DNA of 64,000 bases from Thermobifida halotolerans (GCF_003574835.2 NZ_CP063196.1:4402001-4466000); one strand, 5' to 3'; counted from the stretch's first letter, positions 1-8,438 are shown. Notes: generated by a model from the letters alone, not told the origin. Program-made: numbers and translations.

Positions 1-82
1 ACGTTCCGTGCACAGCGCCTCCATCGTCGCACCGGTTCCGGGCGGGGGTCGCCGGGGGTGGGAAAACGCGTTGGCGGAACCG

Positions 83-98
83 ATACGGGTGGGGGTAT
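83..98. promoter_or_regulatory. CstR/CsoR-type operator box 1
   Basis: The sequence ATACGGGTGGGGGTAT lies about 27 bases before the repressor start. It is nearly the reverse complement of the box at 849-864 (shared pattern ATACCCCCRCCCGTAY). Known CsoR/CstR operators are G/C tracts flanked by TA steps. I infer autoregulation from the position and from the recurrence of the motif before the neighbouring sulfur genes. Confidence 0.6.
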
Positions 99-121
99 TG
101 TTGCGAGCGAAGAGGTGATGA

Positions 122-394
<273 letters not shown>

Positions 395-468
395 GCGCGT
401 CAGGCGTGCGCCCCGAGACCGGGGATCACGCCGCACCGTCCACGCCGAGGCACACCTGCCTCTGCCAT

Positions 469-484
469 ATACCCCAGGGGGTGT
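469..484. promoter_or_regulatory. CstR-type operator box 2
   Basis: ATACCCCAGGGGGTGT sits directly before the GTG of the first rhodanese. Its GGGGG may also serve as the ribosome site, so repressor binding would cover the promoter or translation start region. Dyad TACCCC/GGGGTG is visible by eye. Confidence 0.6.
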
Positions 485-487
485 GTA

Positions 488-811
488 GTGCTTCGATGGG
501 GAGCCGCAGGAGCTCCGGAGGTCACGGTGGACCGACTCGACGCCGCCCGCGCTGAGGTCGCCCTGGTGCTCGACGTGCGCGAGCCCGGAGAGTTCGCCTC
601 CGGGCACGTGCCCGGAGCCGCGAACCTGCCACTGGAGCGGGTGGCCGCCGAGGCCCACCGGTTCGCCGGGCGCCCGGTCTGCGTGATCTGCCGGTCGGGG
701 CAGCGCAGTCTGCACTCCGCCCCGCTGAACCGGGCCGGAGCGCAGGCGGTCTCGGTGGCCGGAGGAACCCGGGACCGGCTCGCCTCGGGGCGGGCCGTGA
801 CCACCGGCTGA
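488..811 (+). CDS. Single-domain rhodanese (sulfurtransferase)
   Basis: A 107-residue rhodanese-homology protein starting at GTG. It has the LDVREPGEF beginning typical of the fold and the six-residue active loop CRSGQR with catalytic Cys68; Cys65 lies just before it. Such small rhodaneses carry sulfane sulfur as a Cys-persulfide between low-molecular thiols and sulfite or proteins. The C-terminal end is short compared with longer homologues (it lacks the usual aromatic 'GGxxAW' segment). It sits between two operator-like boxes in the persulfide cluster, so a role in persulfide relay is likely. Cytoplasmic; no signal peptide seen. Confidence 0.85.
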   Translation: MLRWGAAGAPEVTVDRLDAARAEVALVLDVREPGEFASGHVPGAANLPLERVAAEAHRFAGRPVCVICRSGQRSLHSAPLNRAGAQAVSVAGGTRDRLASGRAVTTG

Positions 812-848
812 TCCCGCCGCGGCCACCCCGCCCACCCACCTCTTCCAC

Positions 849-864
849 ATACCCCCGCCCGTAC
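849..864. promoter_or_regulatory. CstR-type operator box 3
   Basis: ATACCCCCGCCCGTAC, 22 bases before the GTG of the rhodanese-DUF2892 gene. It matches the complement of box 1 at 14 of 16 positions. Confidence 0.55.
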
Positions 865-885
865 CAGACAACAGAGAGGACTCCC

Positions 886-1482
886 GTGAACGGTTCCCAT
901 CCCGCGACCCTCGCCCCCGAGCAGGTCCGCGAACTCCAGGAACGCAATCCCCGCGTGCGGCTGATCGACGTGCGCACCCCCGGCGAGTTCGCCGGGGCGC
1001 ACATCCCCGGCTCCTACAACGTGCCGCTCGACCTGTTGCGGGAGCACCGGCGCGAACTGAGTGCCGAACACGACGACCCCGTCGTGCTGGTGTGCCGTTC
1101 GGGAATGCGCGCCGACCAGGCGCGCGCACTCGTCGCGGGCAGCGGACTGGAGCGGATCAGCGTGCTGCGGGGCGGCATCAACGAGTGGGAGCGCGTGGGC
1201 GCTCCCCTGAACCGGGGCACCGGCGGGCGTTGGGCGATGGAACGTCAGGTGCGCCTGGTCGCCGGATCGGTCGTGCTCACCTCGGTCGCGGCCAGCGCCG
1301 TCTTCGGACCGCTCAAGTGGGTGGCCGCCGGCATCGGCGCGGGGCTGGCCCTCGCGGCCGTCACCGACACCTGCATGATGGCGCGCCTGCTGGCTCGGCT
1401 GCCCTACAACCGCGCCGACTCCTGTGACGCTCCGGCGATGCTGACCGCGCTCACCGACGCCGCACCGGCGGCACGCCACTGA
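886..1482 (+). CDS. Rhodanese fused to a DUF2892 membrane domain (YgaP-like)
   Basis: A 198-residue protein with an AGAGAGGA ribosome site and GTG start. Residues about 10-105 form a rhodanese domain with active loop CRSGMR at Cys70. Residues about 118-198 are hydrophobic, with two predicted membrane helices of the DUF2892 type, the architecture of E. coli YgaP, a membrane-anchored sulfurtransferase. The active site would face the cytoplasm. It is followed after one base by the sulfite-exporter-like gene, so the two are translationally linked. A plausible role is handing rhodanese-derived sulfur species to the membrane for export. Confidence 0.87.
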   Translation: MNGSHPATLAPEQVRELQERNPRVRLIDVRTPGEFAGAHIPGSYNVPLDLLREHRRELSAEHDDPVVLVCRSGMRADQARALVAGSGLERISVLRGGINEWERVGAPLNRGTGGRWAMERQVRLVAGSVVLTSVAASAVFGPLKWVAAGIGAGLALAAVTDTCMMARLLARLPYNRADSCDAPAMLTALTDAAPAARH

Positions 1483-1483
1483 C

Positions 1484-2269
1484 ATGGCACTCACGGCGGC
1501 GCTCTTCGGTGTGGTGATCGGACTGCTGCTCGGCCTGCTCGGCGGCGGTGGTTCGATCCTGGCGGTGCCCGCACTGGTCTACGGGGTGGGCCTGCCGCTG
1601 GCCGCGGCCGTTCCGGCCTCCCTGGTCGTGGTGGGCGCGTCGTCGGCGACCGGCCTGCTGACCAGGGCCCGCACCGGTCTGGTCCGCTGGCGGGTGGCGC
1701 TGGTCTTCGGACTGGCCGGGCTGCCCTCCGCGTTCGGCGGCAGCGCGGTGGGACGTCTACTCCCCGACCGTTGGCTGATGCTCGGCTTCGCGGCGCTCAT
1801 GGTCGTGGTGGCCGTACGCATGCTGCGGCCGGGGCCCGCTTCGGACGGGGTCTGCCGCGGCGGGACCGGCGAGGTGAACTGGCGCGCGTGCCTGCCCCGG
1901 TCCGTGCTGGCGGGCGCCCTGGTGGGGTTCCTGACCGGGCTGTTCGGGGTCGGCGGCGGGTTTGTCATCGTTCCGGCGCTGAGCATGGGACTGGGGCTGA
2001 CCGCTGCCGAGGCGGTGGCCACCTCGTTGGCGATCATCGTCCTCAACTCCGCCTCCGGGCTCGCCGCACACACCCAGGCCCTGGCCGAACTCGACTTCCT
2101 GACCGTGGGAGTCTTCGCGATGAGCGCGATGGCCGCGGCACTGGCCGCCGGAGGTCTGGCCGCGCGTCTGCCCGCCGCACTGCTGAGACGCGGTTTCGCC
2201 GTCCTCGTCCTCGCCGTCGCGGCGGGAGCGGCGGCGGGCGCCCTGGCAGCGCCCGAACTGCTCCTGTAA
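1484..2269 (+). CDS. TauE/SafE-family sulfite/anion exporter
   Basis: A 261-residue polytopic membrane protein. It has the two internally repeated glycine-rich motifs of the family, GLLGGGGSIL near the N-terminus and GLFGVGGGFVIVPAL at mid-length, each opening a four-helix half. The family exports sulfite, sulfoacetate and related anions. The gene starts one base after the previous stop, so it is certainly in the same transcript. In this context it would remove sulfite or thiosulfate formed by the persulfide dioxygenase encoded next. Confidence 0.88.
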   Translation: MALTAALFGVVIGLLLGLLGGGGSILAVPALVYGVGLPLAAAVPASLVVVGASSATGLLTRARTGLVRWRVALVFGLAGLPSAFGGSAVGRLLPDRWLMLGFAALMVVVAVRMLRPGPASDGVCRGGTGEVNWRACLPRSVLAGALVGFLTGLFGVGGGFVIVPALSMGLGLTAAEAVATSLAIIVLNSASGLAAHTQALAELDFLTVGVFAMSAMAAALAAGGLAARLPAALLRRGFAVLVLAVAAGAAAGALAAPELLL

Positions 2270-2327
2270 CCGCTACCGGACAACCGGACCCCACCGGTCC
2301 ACGACACAGCACAACCATCGAACCGAT

Positions 2328-2343
2328 ATACCCCCCGGGGCAC
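2328..2343. promoter_or_regulatory. CstR-type operator box 4
   Basis: ATACCCCCCGGGGCAC in the gap between the exporter and the persulfide dioxygenase gene, about 38 bases before the ATG. It shares the TACCCC..GGGG dyad with box 2, so the dioxygenase gene probably has its own regulated promoter. Confidence 0.6.
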
Positions 2344-2380
2344 GAAGAGCCATCCCGGAGAATACGGAGAGGAAACCACG

Positions 2381-3760
2381 ATGCTGTTCACGCAGTACTA
2401 CCTCGACTGCCTGTCCCACGCGTCCTACCTGATCGCCGACGAGGGCACCGGCCGGGCCGTCGTGGTCGACCCCAAACGCGACATCACCGACTACCTCGCG
2501 GACGCCGAGGAGAAGGGGTTGACCATCGAGGCGGTCATCAACACCCACTTCCACGCCGACTTCGTCGCCGGGCACCTGGAGCTGGCCGAGCGCACCGGCG
2601 CGTGGATCGGCTACGGAAGCCGTGCCGAGACCGAGTACCCCAGTCGGAAGCTGGCCGACGGCGAGCGGATCGCGCTGGGTGACGTCGTCCTGGAGATCAT
2701 GGAGACGCCCGGGCACACCCCCGAGTCGATCAGCATCGTGGTCCACGAGCACGTCGACGACACCGTCCCCTACGGCGTCCTCACCGGCGACGCGCTGTTC
2801 ATCGGTGACGTGGGCCGTCCCGACCTGCTGGCCTCCCTCGGCTCCACCGCCGACGAACTCGGTCGGATGCTCTACGACTCGGTGCAGCACAAGCTCATGG
2901 GACTCCACGACGACGTGCGGGTCTTCCCCGCACACGGCGCTGGCTCGGCGTGCGGCAAGAACCTGTCCACCGAGCGCTGGTCCACCATCGGCGAGCAGCG
3001 GCGCACCAACTACGCCTGCCGTCCGATGGACGAGTCGACCTTCCTCGCGCTGGTCACCGCCGGGCAGCCGGCCGCTCCCTCCTACTTCGCCTACGACGCG
3101 GTGCTCAACCGCAAGCAGCGCGGGGTCCTGGACACCGAGAAGATCGTGGTCGCCCTGTCGGCCGAGGACTTCCTGGCCCGACGGGCCTCCGGCGCGGTGG
3201 TCGTGGACTCCCGGGACCCGCAGGAGTACGCGGCGGGCCACCTGCGCGGCTCGATCAACGTGCCGGTGGACGGCCGGTTCGCCGAGACCGCGGGAAGCGT
3301 GCTGAAGCCGGGGACGCCGCTGCTCGTCGTCGCCCCCGAAGGGCAGGAGGCACAGACCCTCGTCCGGTTGGCCCGGGTGGGCTTCGACACCGCCGAGGGC
3401 TACCTGCCGGAACCGGAGAGCGTCTTCGTCACCGTTCCCGAGGAGATGGAGAACGCCTCCCGGAGGACCGCTGCCGCGCTGTCCGAGGACCTGCGCGGCG
3501 ACGAACCACCGGTCGTGCTGGACGTGCGCAACCAGGGGGAGCGCGACCAGGGCGCCGTTCCCGGGTCGCTGCACATCCCGCTCGCGGAACTGCCCGCCCG
3601 ACTGGGTGAGGTGCCCATCGGCCGTCCGATCGTGGTGCACTGCGCGGGCGGCTACCGCTCCAGCGTCGCGGCCAGTCTGCTGCGCGCCGAGGGCGTGCCG
3701 AACGTCTCCGACCTGCTCGGCGGCTACGCGGCCTTCGAGGCCCTGCACCAGACGGTCTGA
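2381..3760 (+). CDS. Persulfide dioxygenase-rhodanese fusion (CstB/BLH type)
   Basis: 459 residues. Residues 1-240 are a metallo-beta-lactamase-fold dioxygenase with iron/metal motif HFHADFVAGH (His56, His58, Asp60, His65), GDALFIGD and FPAHGAGSACG. Residues about 260-345 form a rhodanese fold without an active Cys. Residues about 365-459 form an active rhodanese with loop CAGGYRS (Cys421). This MBL-pseudorhodanese-rhodanese order is that of staphylococcal CstB, which converts persulfides to thiosulfate through sulfite. Phe replaces the histidine after HxHxD, as in the CstB/BLH branch. RBS is GGAGAGGAAA-like. Last gene of the cluster, followed by a hairpin. Confidence 0.92.
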   Translation: MLFTQYYLDCLSHASYLIADEGTGRAVVVDPKRDITDYLADAEEKGLTIEAVINTHFHADFVAGHLELAERTGAWIGYGSRAETEYPSRKLADGERIALGDVVLEIMETPGHTPESISIVVHEHVDDTVPYGVLTGDALFIGDVGRPDLLASLGSTADELGRMLYDSVQHKLMGLHDDVRVFPAHGAGSACGKNLSTERWSTIGEQRRTNYACRPMDESTFLALVTAGQPAAPSYFAYDAVLNRKQRGVLDTEKIVVALSAEDFLARRASGAVVVDSRDPQEYAAGHLRGSINVPVDGRFAETAGSVLKPGTPLLVVAPEGQEAQTLVRLARVGFDTAEGYLPEPESVFVTVPEEMENASRRTAAALSEDLRGDEPPVVLDVRNQGERDQGAVPGSLHIPLAELPARLGEVPIGRPIVVHCAGGYRSSVAASLLRAEGVPNVSDLLGGYAAFEALHQTV

Positions 3761-3772
3761 TCCGTTCCGGGT

Positions 3773-3807
3773 GGCGACGGGACCGCGTCCAGCACGGTCC
3801 CGTCGCC
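3773..3807 (+). terminator. Hairpin terminator of the sulfur cluster
   Basis: A perfect 13-base-pair stem (3773-3785 with 3795-3807) and nine-base loop, starting 12 bases after the dioxygenase stop. There is no T-tract, which is common for high-GC actinobacterial terminators. Confidence 0.6.
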
Positions 3808-3815
3808 GCCCGAAG

Positions 3816-3837
3816 GTCGACAAAGCGATTTGTCGAC
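3816..3837. promoter_or_regulatory. Perfect inverted repeat, probable operator
   Basis: GTCGACAAA, four-base spacer GCGA, TTTGTCGAC: a perfect 9-base inverted repeat about 100 bases before the GlxA-type regulator gene. The half site GTCGACAAAG is also repeated directly on the same strand (3816 and 3832). It is probably bound by that AraC-type regulator or by another dimeric regulator. Confidence 0.5.
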
Positions 3838-3937
3838 AAAGTCGGCGGGGGTGTCGCCCCGGGACCCCGGTCGGCATGGCAGAAAAGGTGGGAAACTCGT
3901 CATTGCCGCCATGGCCCGGCGGTCGAATACTGGGGCC

Positions 3938-4975
3938 ATGCCGAACCGCCGCGTACTCATCGTCCTCTTCGAGGGCGTGCAGAGTCTGGACGTCACCGGA
4001 CCACTGGAGGTCTTCACCGGCGCCGACCGCTACGTGGCGGCGAACCGGAGCGGTGTCCGGGGCTACGAGGTGGTGACCGCCTCGCTCGGCGGCACCCCTG
4101 TTCGCACCTCCAGCGGGCTGCGGGTCGCTCCCGACGCCGACCTCGCCCACGTTCCCGTCCCGCACACACTCGTCGTTCCGGGAGGGGACGGCACCCGTGT
4201 GCCCCACTCCGCCCTCGTGGCGTGGCTCCGCGTGCACGCCCACCGGGCCGAGCGCCTGGTCTCGGTGTGCACCGGCGCGTTCCTGCTGGCGGAGGCGGGC
4301 CTGCTGGACGGCCGACGCGCCACCACCCACTGGAACCACTGCGCGAGCCTGGCCGCACGCTTCCCCCGGATCCGGGTGGATCCCGACCCGATCTTCGTGC
4401 GGGACGGCCGTGTGACCACCTCCGCGGGGGTGACCGCCGGCATCGACCTGTCGCTGGCGCTGGTGGAGGAGGATCTGGGCCGGGAGGCGGCCCTCACCGT
4501 CGCCCGCCACCTGGTGGTGTTCCTGCGCAGACCCGGCGGACAGGCCCAGTTCAGCAGCCAACTCCAGGCCCAGACCGCGCGGCGCGAACCGCTGCGCGAA
4601 CTCCAGGGGTGGATCAACGACCACCCCGGCGCGGACCTGTCGGTGGAGGCGCTGGCCGAACGCGCCGGGCTGTCCCCGCGCCAGTTCGCCCGGGTGTTCA
4701 CCGCCGAGACCGGGGTCACCCCCGGGCGGTACGTGGACCGGATCCGACTGGAGGCGGCCCGCCGTCTGCTGGAGGACAGCACCGACGGGATCGCGCGGAT
4801 CGCGCGCCGCTGCGGCTACGGCACGCCGGAGGCGATGCGCCGCGCCTTCCTGCGCGCGCTCGACGTCTCACCCGCCGAGTACCGGCGACGGTTCCACCCG
4901 TCGACAACAGAAACAACGGAAAGGAGCGATCGTGCAGATCGCCGTCCTGCTCTTCGACCGGCTCACCGCGCTTGA
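3938..4975 (+). CDS. GlxA-family regulator: DJ-1/PfpI domain plus AraC HTH
   Basis: 345 residues from the ATG at 3938 (an in-frame ATG at 3911 would add nine residues; neither has a strong ribosome site). Residues about 1-175 form a DJ-1/PfpI domain with the nucleophile-elbow motif SVCTGAFLLAEAGLL, as in GATase1-like AraC regulators. Residues about 225-330 form an AraC DNA-binding domain with two helix-turn-helix motifs, ending SPAEYRRRF. Such proteins sense small metabolites or redox stress; the ligand here is unknown. The 3' end overlaps the next gene by 44 bases, so the two are coupled. Confidence 0.88.
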   Translation: MPNRRVLIVLFEGVQSLDVTGPLEVFTGADRYVAANRSGVRGYEVVTASLGGTPVRTSSGLRVAPDADLAHVPVPHTLVVPGGDGTRVPHSALVAWLRVHAHRAERLVSVCTGAFLLAEAGLLDGRRATTHWNHCASLAARFPRIRVDPDPIFVRDGRVTTSAGVTAGIDLSLALVEEDLGREAALTVARHLVVFLRRPGGQAQFSSQLQAQTARREPLRELQGWINDHPGADLSVEALAERAGLSPRQFARVFTAETGVTPGRYVDRIRLEAARRLLEDSTDGIARIARRCGYGTPEAMRRAFLRALDVSPAEYRRRFHPSTTETTERSDRADRRPALRPAHRA

Positions 4976-5573
4976 CGCCGTGGGGCCCTACAGTGTCCTC
5001 TCCTGGCTCCCCGGAGCGGAGATCGTCTTCGTCGGCGAACGCACCGGCGAGGTACGGAGCGACACCGGACGGCTCGGCCTGCACGTGGACGCGGTGCTCG
5101 ACGAGGTCACCGCTCCCGACATCGTGATAGTGCCGGGCGGCCACGGCCAGGCCGCGCTCATGGACGACGGTCCGGTGCACGAGTGGCTGCGTGCTGTCGA
5201 CCGCACCAGCACCTGGACCGCGTCGGTGTGCACCGGATCGCTGCTCCTGGCCGCCGCCGGACTGCTCACCGGGCGGCGCGCCACCTCGCACTGGCTGGCG
5301 CTGGACCAGCTTCCCGCGTTCGGTGTGACGCCGACGCTCGAACGCGTGGTCACCGACGGCAAATACGTGACCTCGGCGGGAGTCTCCTCCGGCATCGACA
5401 TGGCGCTCACGCTGGCCGCCCGGGTCGCCGACGAGACCACCGCGCAGATGATCCAACTCGGCATCGAGTACGATCCGCGTCCTCCGTACACAGCGGGTTC
5501 GCCGGAGACCGCTCCGCCCGCCGTCGTCGAGACCCTCCGCGGCCACCGCTCCCTCGTCCTGCGGGGGGAGTGA
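4932..5573 (+). CDS. DJ-1/PfpI-family protein (isonitrile hydratase/glyoxalase-like)
   Basis: 213 residues from GTG, with an AAAGGAG ribosome site lying inside the end of the upstream regulator gene. A single DJ-1/PfpI domain with conserved DIVIVPGG and the nucleophile elbow SVCTGSLLLAAAGLL, followed by ATSHW. It resembles the sensor half of its neighbour, which suggests the two arose from one domain or share a substrate. Family members include isonitrile hydratases, glyoxalase III/deglycase-like enzymes and proteases. The exact reaction cannot be assigned. It is likely the target gene of the overlapping AraC regulator. Confidence 0.82.
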   Translation: MQIAVLLFDRLTALDAVGPYSVLSWLPGAEIVFVGERTGEVRSDTGRLGLHVDAVLDEVTAPDIVIVPGGHGQAALMDDGPVHEWLRAVDRTSTWTASVCTGSLLLAAAGLLTGRRATSHWLALDQLPAFGVTPTLERVVTDGKYVTSAGVSSGIDMALTLAARVADETTAQMIQLGIEYDPRPPYTAGSPETAPPAVVETLRGHRSLVLRGE

Positions 5574-5683
5574 CCGCGCCGCCCCGGAGACAGGGGACCT
5601 CGTCCGTTCCCCTCAGCGTTTGCCGGGTTTTTAGCGGCACCGGCCCTTGGACCGCGCGGACGCGGGAAGCAGCGGAAGTTGTC

Positions 5684-6289
5684 ATGGAGCGCACCACTTT
5701 CGCCGCTGCCGTTGTCGGGGGGACCGCTCTTGCCGTCGGTTCCCTCCTCTCCGCCGGACTCCACTCCCTTCCGGGACAGGACGTGACCGCGGTCCGGTCG
5801 ACGTCCGCCATCACTCGGAGCCCGTCGACCACGCCCGACTCCGCCGCCCCGCGCTTCGAGGAGATGCCCGAACCCGCCGACTTCGAGGGGGTGACGGCCA
5901 GTACCGGGGACTGGCGACTGCGGATCACCGAGGTCCGCGTCGACAGCGACGGTGTCGTCACCGGCGACACGGGCAGCGGCGTCCACGCGCCCGAGGGAAC
6001 GGCGTACCACGTCTTCACCCTTCAGGTCACCAACAACGGCCCCGAACCGCGCGCCTTCGCCCCCGCCGGTTCCACCGCCGCCAGCGTCGACGGTCGCACC
6101 TTCCCCCACGACCCCGAGGCCGAGCGAGCCGCGGCCGACGGCGGCGACCCGACTCCGGCCCACCTCGCTCCGGGCGCGTCCACCGAGGTCGACGTGGTCT
6201 TCCCGGTTCCCTCCGGCGCCCACCTGTACGAGATCGCGGTCACCGTGGAGTACGGGGCGGTGTTCGCCAATCTGGAGGCCCGAGACTGA
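5684..6289 (+). CDS. Secreted or membrane-anchored DUF4352-like protein
   Basis: 201 residues. An N-terminal hydrophobic stretch (about residues 5-25, FAAAVVGGTALAVGSLLSAG) looks like a signal peptide or anchor. A low-complexity Ser/Thr/Pro linker follows. The C-terminal half (about 70-201) is a beta-rich domain with the pattern 'GTAYHVFTLQVTNNGPEPRAF ... LAPGAS.EVDVVFPVP', as in DUF4352/telomeric-repeat-like immunoprotective families. I do not recognise a specific function. No obvious operon partner. A 30-base palindrome ends the unit. Confidence 0.65.
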   Translation: MERTTFAAAVVGGTALAVGSLLSAGLHSLPGQDVTAVRSTSAITRSPSTTPDSAAPRFEEMPEPADFEGVTASTGDWRLRITEVRVDSDGVVTGDTGSGVHAPEGTAYHVFTLQVTNNGPEPRAFAPAGSTAASVDGRTFPHDPEAERAAADGGDPTPAHLAPGASTEVDVVFPVPSGAHLYEIAVTVEYGAVFANLEARD

Positions 6290-6354
6290 CCCGACCGGTG
6301 ACGGCGCTGCTCCGGTACGCCGCCTCCCTCCCGGTCGGGGTCCGGACAACGGCA

Positions 6355-6384
6355 GTCGGCCGGTGCCCGCGGGCACCGGCCGAC
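6355..6384. terminator. 30-base perfect palindrome, bidirectional terminator
   Basis: Two 15-base arms with no spacer (6355-6369, 6370-6384). It lies between the DUF4352-like gene on the plus strand and the small minus-strand reading frame, where it could end both transcripts. Confidence 0.55.
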
Positions 6385-6405
6385 CGTGTCTCGCACCGAG
6401 TGGTC

Positions 6406-6624
6406 CTACAGCGTCCGTGGAGGGCGGAGCCACTCCGGGCCTCCGTCATCCTCCTCGTCATCGTCGTCCGGATTGGTCGTGACGGCGCCGACGTACGGCG
6501 CCCGAGTGGCCTGCACGATCCGGGGGAACGCCGGTTCGGCCGTCGCGTACGGCCACGCCCCGTACACGGCCCCGGCAGTGCTGGGGATCGCATCCACCTT
6601 CAGAGGCAGGATCATCACCACCAT
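6406..6624 (-). CDS. Small hypothetical protein with acidic stretch
   Basis: A possible 72-residue protein beginning MVVMILPLKVDAIP. It has a DDDDEEDD acidic run near residue 52-59 and ends GPEWLRPPRTL. The third-codon bases are strongly G/C, the frame ends just before the palindrome at 6355-6384, and AGGGTGAC precedes the ATG. These points favour a real gene. I recognise no family. A plus-strand frame overlaps the same bases but reads as low-complexity serine. The intergenic stretch outside this frame (6290-6405 and 6625-6701) shows only the palindrome. Confidence 0.4.
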   Translation of the reverse strand: MVVMILPLKVDAIPSTAGAVYGAWPYATAEPAFPRIVQATRAPYVGAVTTNPDDDDEEDDGGPEWLRPPRTL

Positions 6625-6701
6625 GTAGTCACCCTAGTACCGAACAGTCGGTTTTCGGTGGCCGGTATGAGCCAGCCGGGTTCTGCCCGTATCGGGAGCA
6701 A

Positions 6702-8438
6702 CTATCCCTCTGCGGCGAGAAAGGCCCGCCAACCTCCGAAGGAAGTGATGTCGCGGGCGCCCGCGACCGCCGCCGGCTCGCACAGGAAACCCACGTGTTC
6801 GGCGCCGCCCTCCAGTACCACCCGCCCCAGGGCCATCGGCGCGGGCAACTCCGCGAGCAGCGCCCCCAGTCCCGCCCGGGGCAGCGCCCACAGTTCGGCC
6901 CCGATCCGCGCGCCGCCTTCGGTCACCCGCACCAGTCCCGGTTTGGGCGGCTCGGTGTCCAACGCGAACAACCGGTACGTGGCGGCTGTGCGCACCGGAG
7001 CCAGCAGGCGCGCTCCCAGCGCGGTCAACTGTCCGTTCAACGGTTGCCCCGACAGGTGCGCGCCGACCACCACGAGCGGCACCACCGACGGGGGCAACGC
7101 GACCGCGCCGGGCGCTCCGGGGAGAAACCGCTCCGCGATGTCGGCGATGACGTGGTCGGAGAACGCCGGGGCCGCCAGTGTCACCCCGAACTTCGCGCCG
7201 TCGGCCGTCTCACCCGCCGGGACCGCGATCGCCGCCATGTCGAACAGGTTGCAGAAGTTGGTGTAGGTGCCCAGCCGGGTGTTCACCCCGATCGGGTCTC
7301 TCTCGACCTCGGTGATCGTCGGGTGCTCGCCCACCGTCGGCAGCAGGACAGCGTCCAGTCCCGTCATCTCCTCACGGGCTTCGGCACGCAGCCGATCCAG
7401 TCGTTCGGTGTCCGACGCCAGTTGGTGTGCCGGCAGCCCCCTGGCGTTGCCGATGATCGCCGCCACCGACGGGTCAAGGTCTTCGGCCGCCTCCGGGCTG
7501 GTGACGAACGCACCCACCGCCGCGTACCGCTCGGCCACGAACGCACCCTCGTACAGCAACCGCCCCGCTTCGAGAAAGGGTTTCACGTGAAACGGCACTG
7601 TCTCGACCCCGGTGTCGGCCAACCGCTTGACCGCCGCCTCGAACGCCGTCACCCAGCCCGGAGCCATCCCGACCAACTCGGCCGGGTCCGGCACCCCCAC
7701 CCGGGGTCTCGGCGGCGCGCCCAGCGGCGCCTGCACCGGCCAGGGACGTGAGCGGAGGTCACTGTCGTCGACCCCCGACATCAACCCCGCCACCAGCCGC
7801 GCCAGGCCCAGTTCGGCGGCGAACACCGTCACACAGTCCAGCGTCCGGCAGGCGGGGACCACTCCGGTGGTGGGCACCAGGCCGACCGTGGGCTTGATCC
7901 CCACGATCCCACCGAACGCCGCGGGCACCCGGCCGGACCCGGCCGTGTCCGTGCCGAGCGCGAAGTCCACGACTCCCAGCGCCACGGCCACACCCGACCC
8001 GGCGCTGGAGCCGCCCGACACCCGGTCGGGCCGGTGGGCGTCGCGGACCTTGCCGTAGGGGCTGCGGGTGCCCACCAGACCGGTCGCGAACTGGTCCAGG
8101 TTGGTCTTGCCCAGGACCACCGCGCCCGCGTCCAGCAGTCGCGCCACCGCGGGGGCGCTCTCCTTCGGGCCGTAGGCGTATCCCGGATGTCCGGCCGTCG
8201 TCGTGAACCCCGCGACGTCGATGTTGTCCTTGACCGCGAAGACGGTGCCCGCCAGTGGAAGGTCCGCCCCGGAGGCCGTCCGCTCGTCGACCCGTCGGGC
8301 CGCGGCCAGCGCCTCCTCCTCGTCGAGCAGGCTGATCCACACCTCGGGGCGGTCGACCTCTCCGATGCGCGCGTACGCGGCCCGTACCCGGTCCTCCGCC
8401 GACTCCGCGGCGCCGGTCGTCGCTGTGGTCACGTTCAT
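6702..8438 (-). CDS. atzF: Allophanate hydrolase (amidase domain plus AtzF C-terminal domain)
   Basis: 578 residues. Residues about 20-450 carry the amidase signature: general-base Lys70 in AVKDN, the SGGSSAGSG loop (about 141-149) and the DTAGS nucleophile region (about 164-168). The last about 120 residues match the AtzF C-terminal domain, which removes the carboxylate so that allophanate is fully released as ammonia and CO2. AGGAGG ribosome site. The ATG overlaps the urea carboxylase stop (ATGA), so the pair is translationally coupled and forms the two-step urea amidolyase pathway. A perfect parS core (7580-7593) lies in the coding sequence around residues 282-286 (FHVKP). Confidence 0.93.
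   Translation of the reverse strand: MNVTTATTGAAESAEDRVRAAYARIGEVDRPEVWISLLDEEEALAAARRVDERTASGADLPLAGTVFAVKDNIDVAGFTTTAGHPGYAYGPKESAPAVARLLDAGAVVLGKTNLDQFATGLVGTRSPYGKVRDAHRPDRVSGGSSAGSGVAVALGVVDFALGTDTAGSGRVPAAFGGIVGIKPTVGLVPTTGVVPACRTLDCVTVFAAELGLARLVAGLMSGVDDSDLRSRPWPVQAPLGAPPRPRVGVPDPAELVGMAPGWVTAFEAAVKRLADTGVETVPFHVKPFLEAGRLLYEGAFVAERYAAVGAFVTSPEAAEDLDPSVAAIIGNARGLPAHQLASDTERLDRLRAEAREEMTGLDAVLLPTVGEHPTITEVERDPIGVNTRLGTYTNFCNLFDMAAIAVPAGETADGAKFGVTLAAPAFSDHVIADIAERFLPGAPGAVALPPSVVPLVVVGAHLSGQPLNGQLTALGARLLAPVRTAATYRLFALDTEPPKPGLVRVTEGGARIGAELWALPRAGLGALLAELPAPMALGRVVLEGGAEHVGFLCEPAAVAGARDITSFGGWRAFLAAEG
7580..7593. other. parS site inside the allophanate hydrolase gene
   Basis: GTTTCACGTGAAAC, the perfect 14-base core of the chromosomal parS bound by ParB, about 43 kb from parB. 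In Streptomyces, parS sites are spread over hundreds of kilobases around oriC, some within genes. Confidence 0.8.

Noticed and set aside
1-24. Possible start of a leftward gene at the window edge (ATG at 24-22)
   Set aside because: Only eight codons are visible, too little to support a gene.
2273-4624. 783-codon open frame on the minus strand
   Set aside because: Antisense to the persulfide dioxygenase and GlxA regulator genes, whose motifs are clear. Long shadow frames are expected at this GC content.
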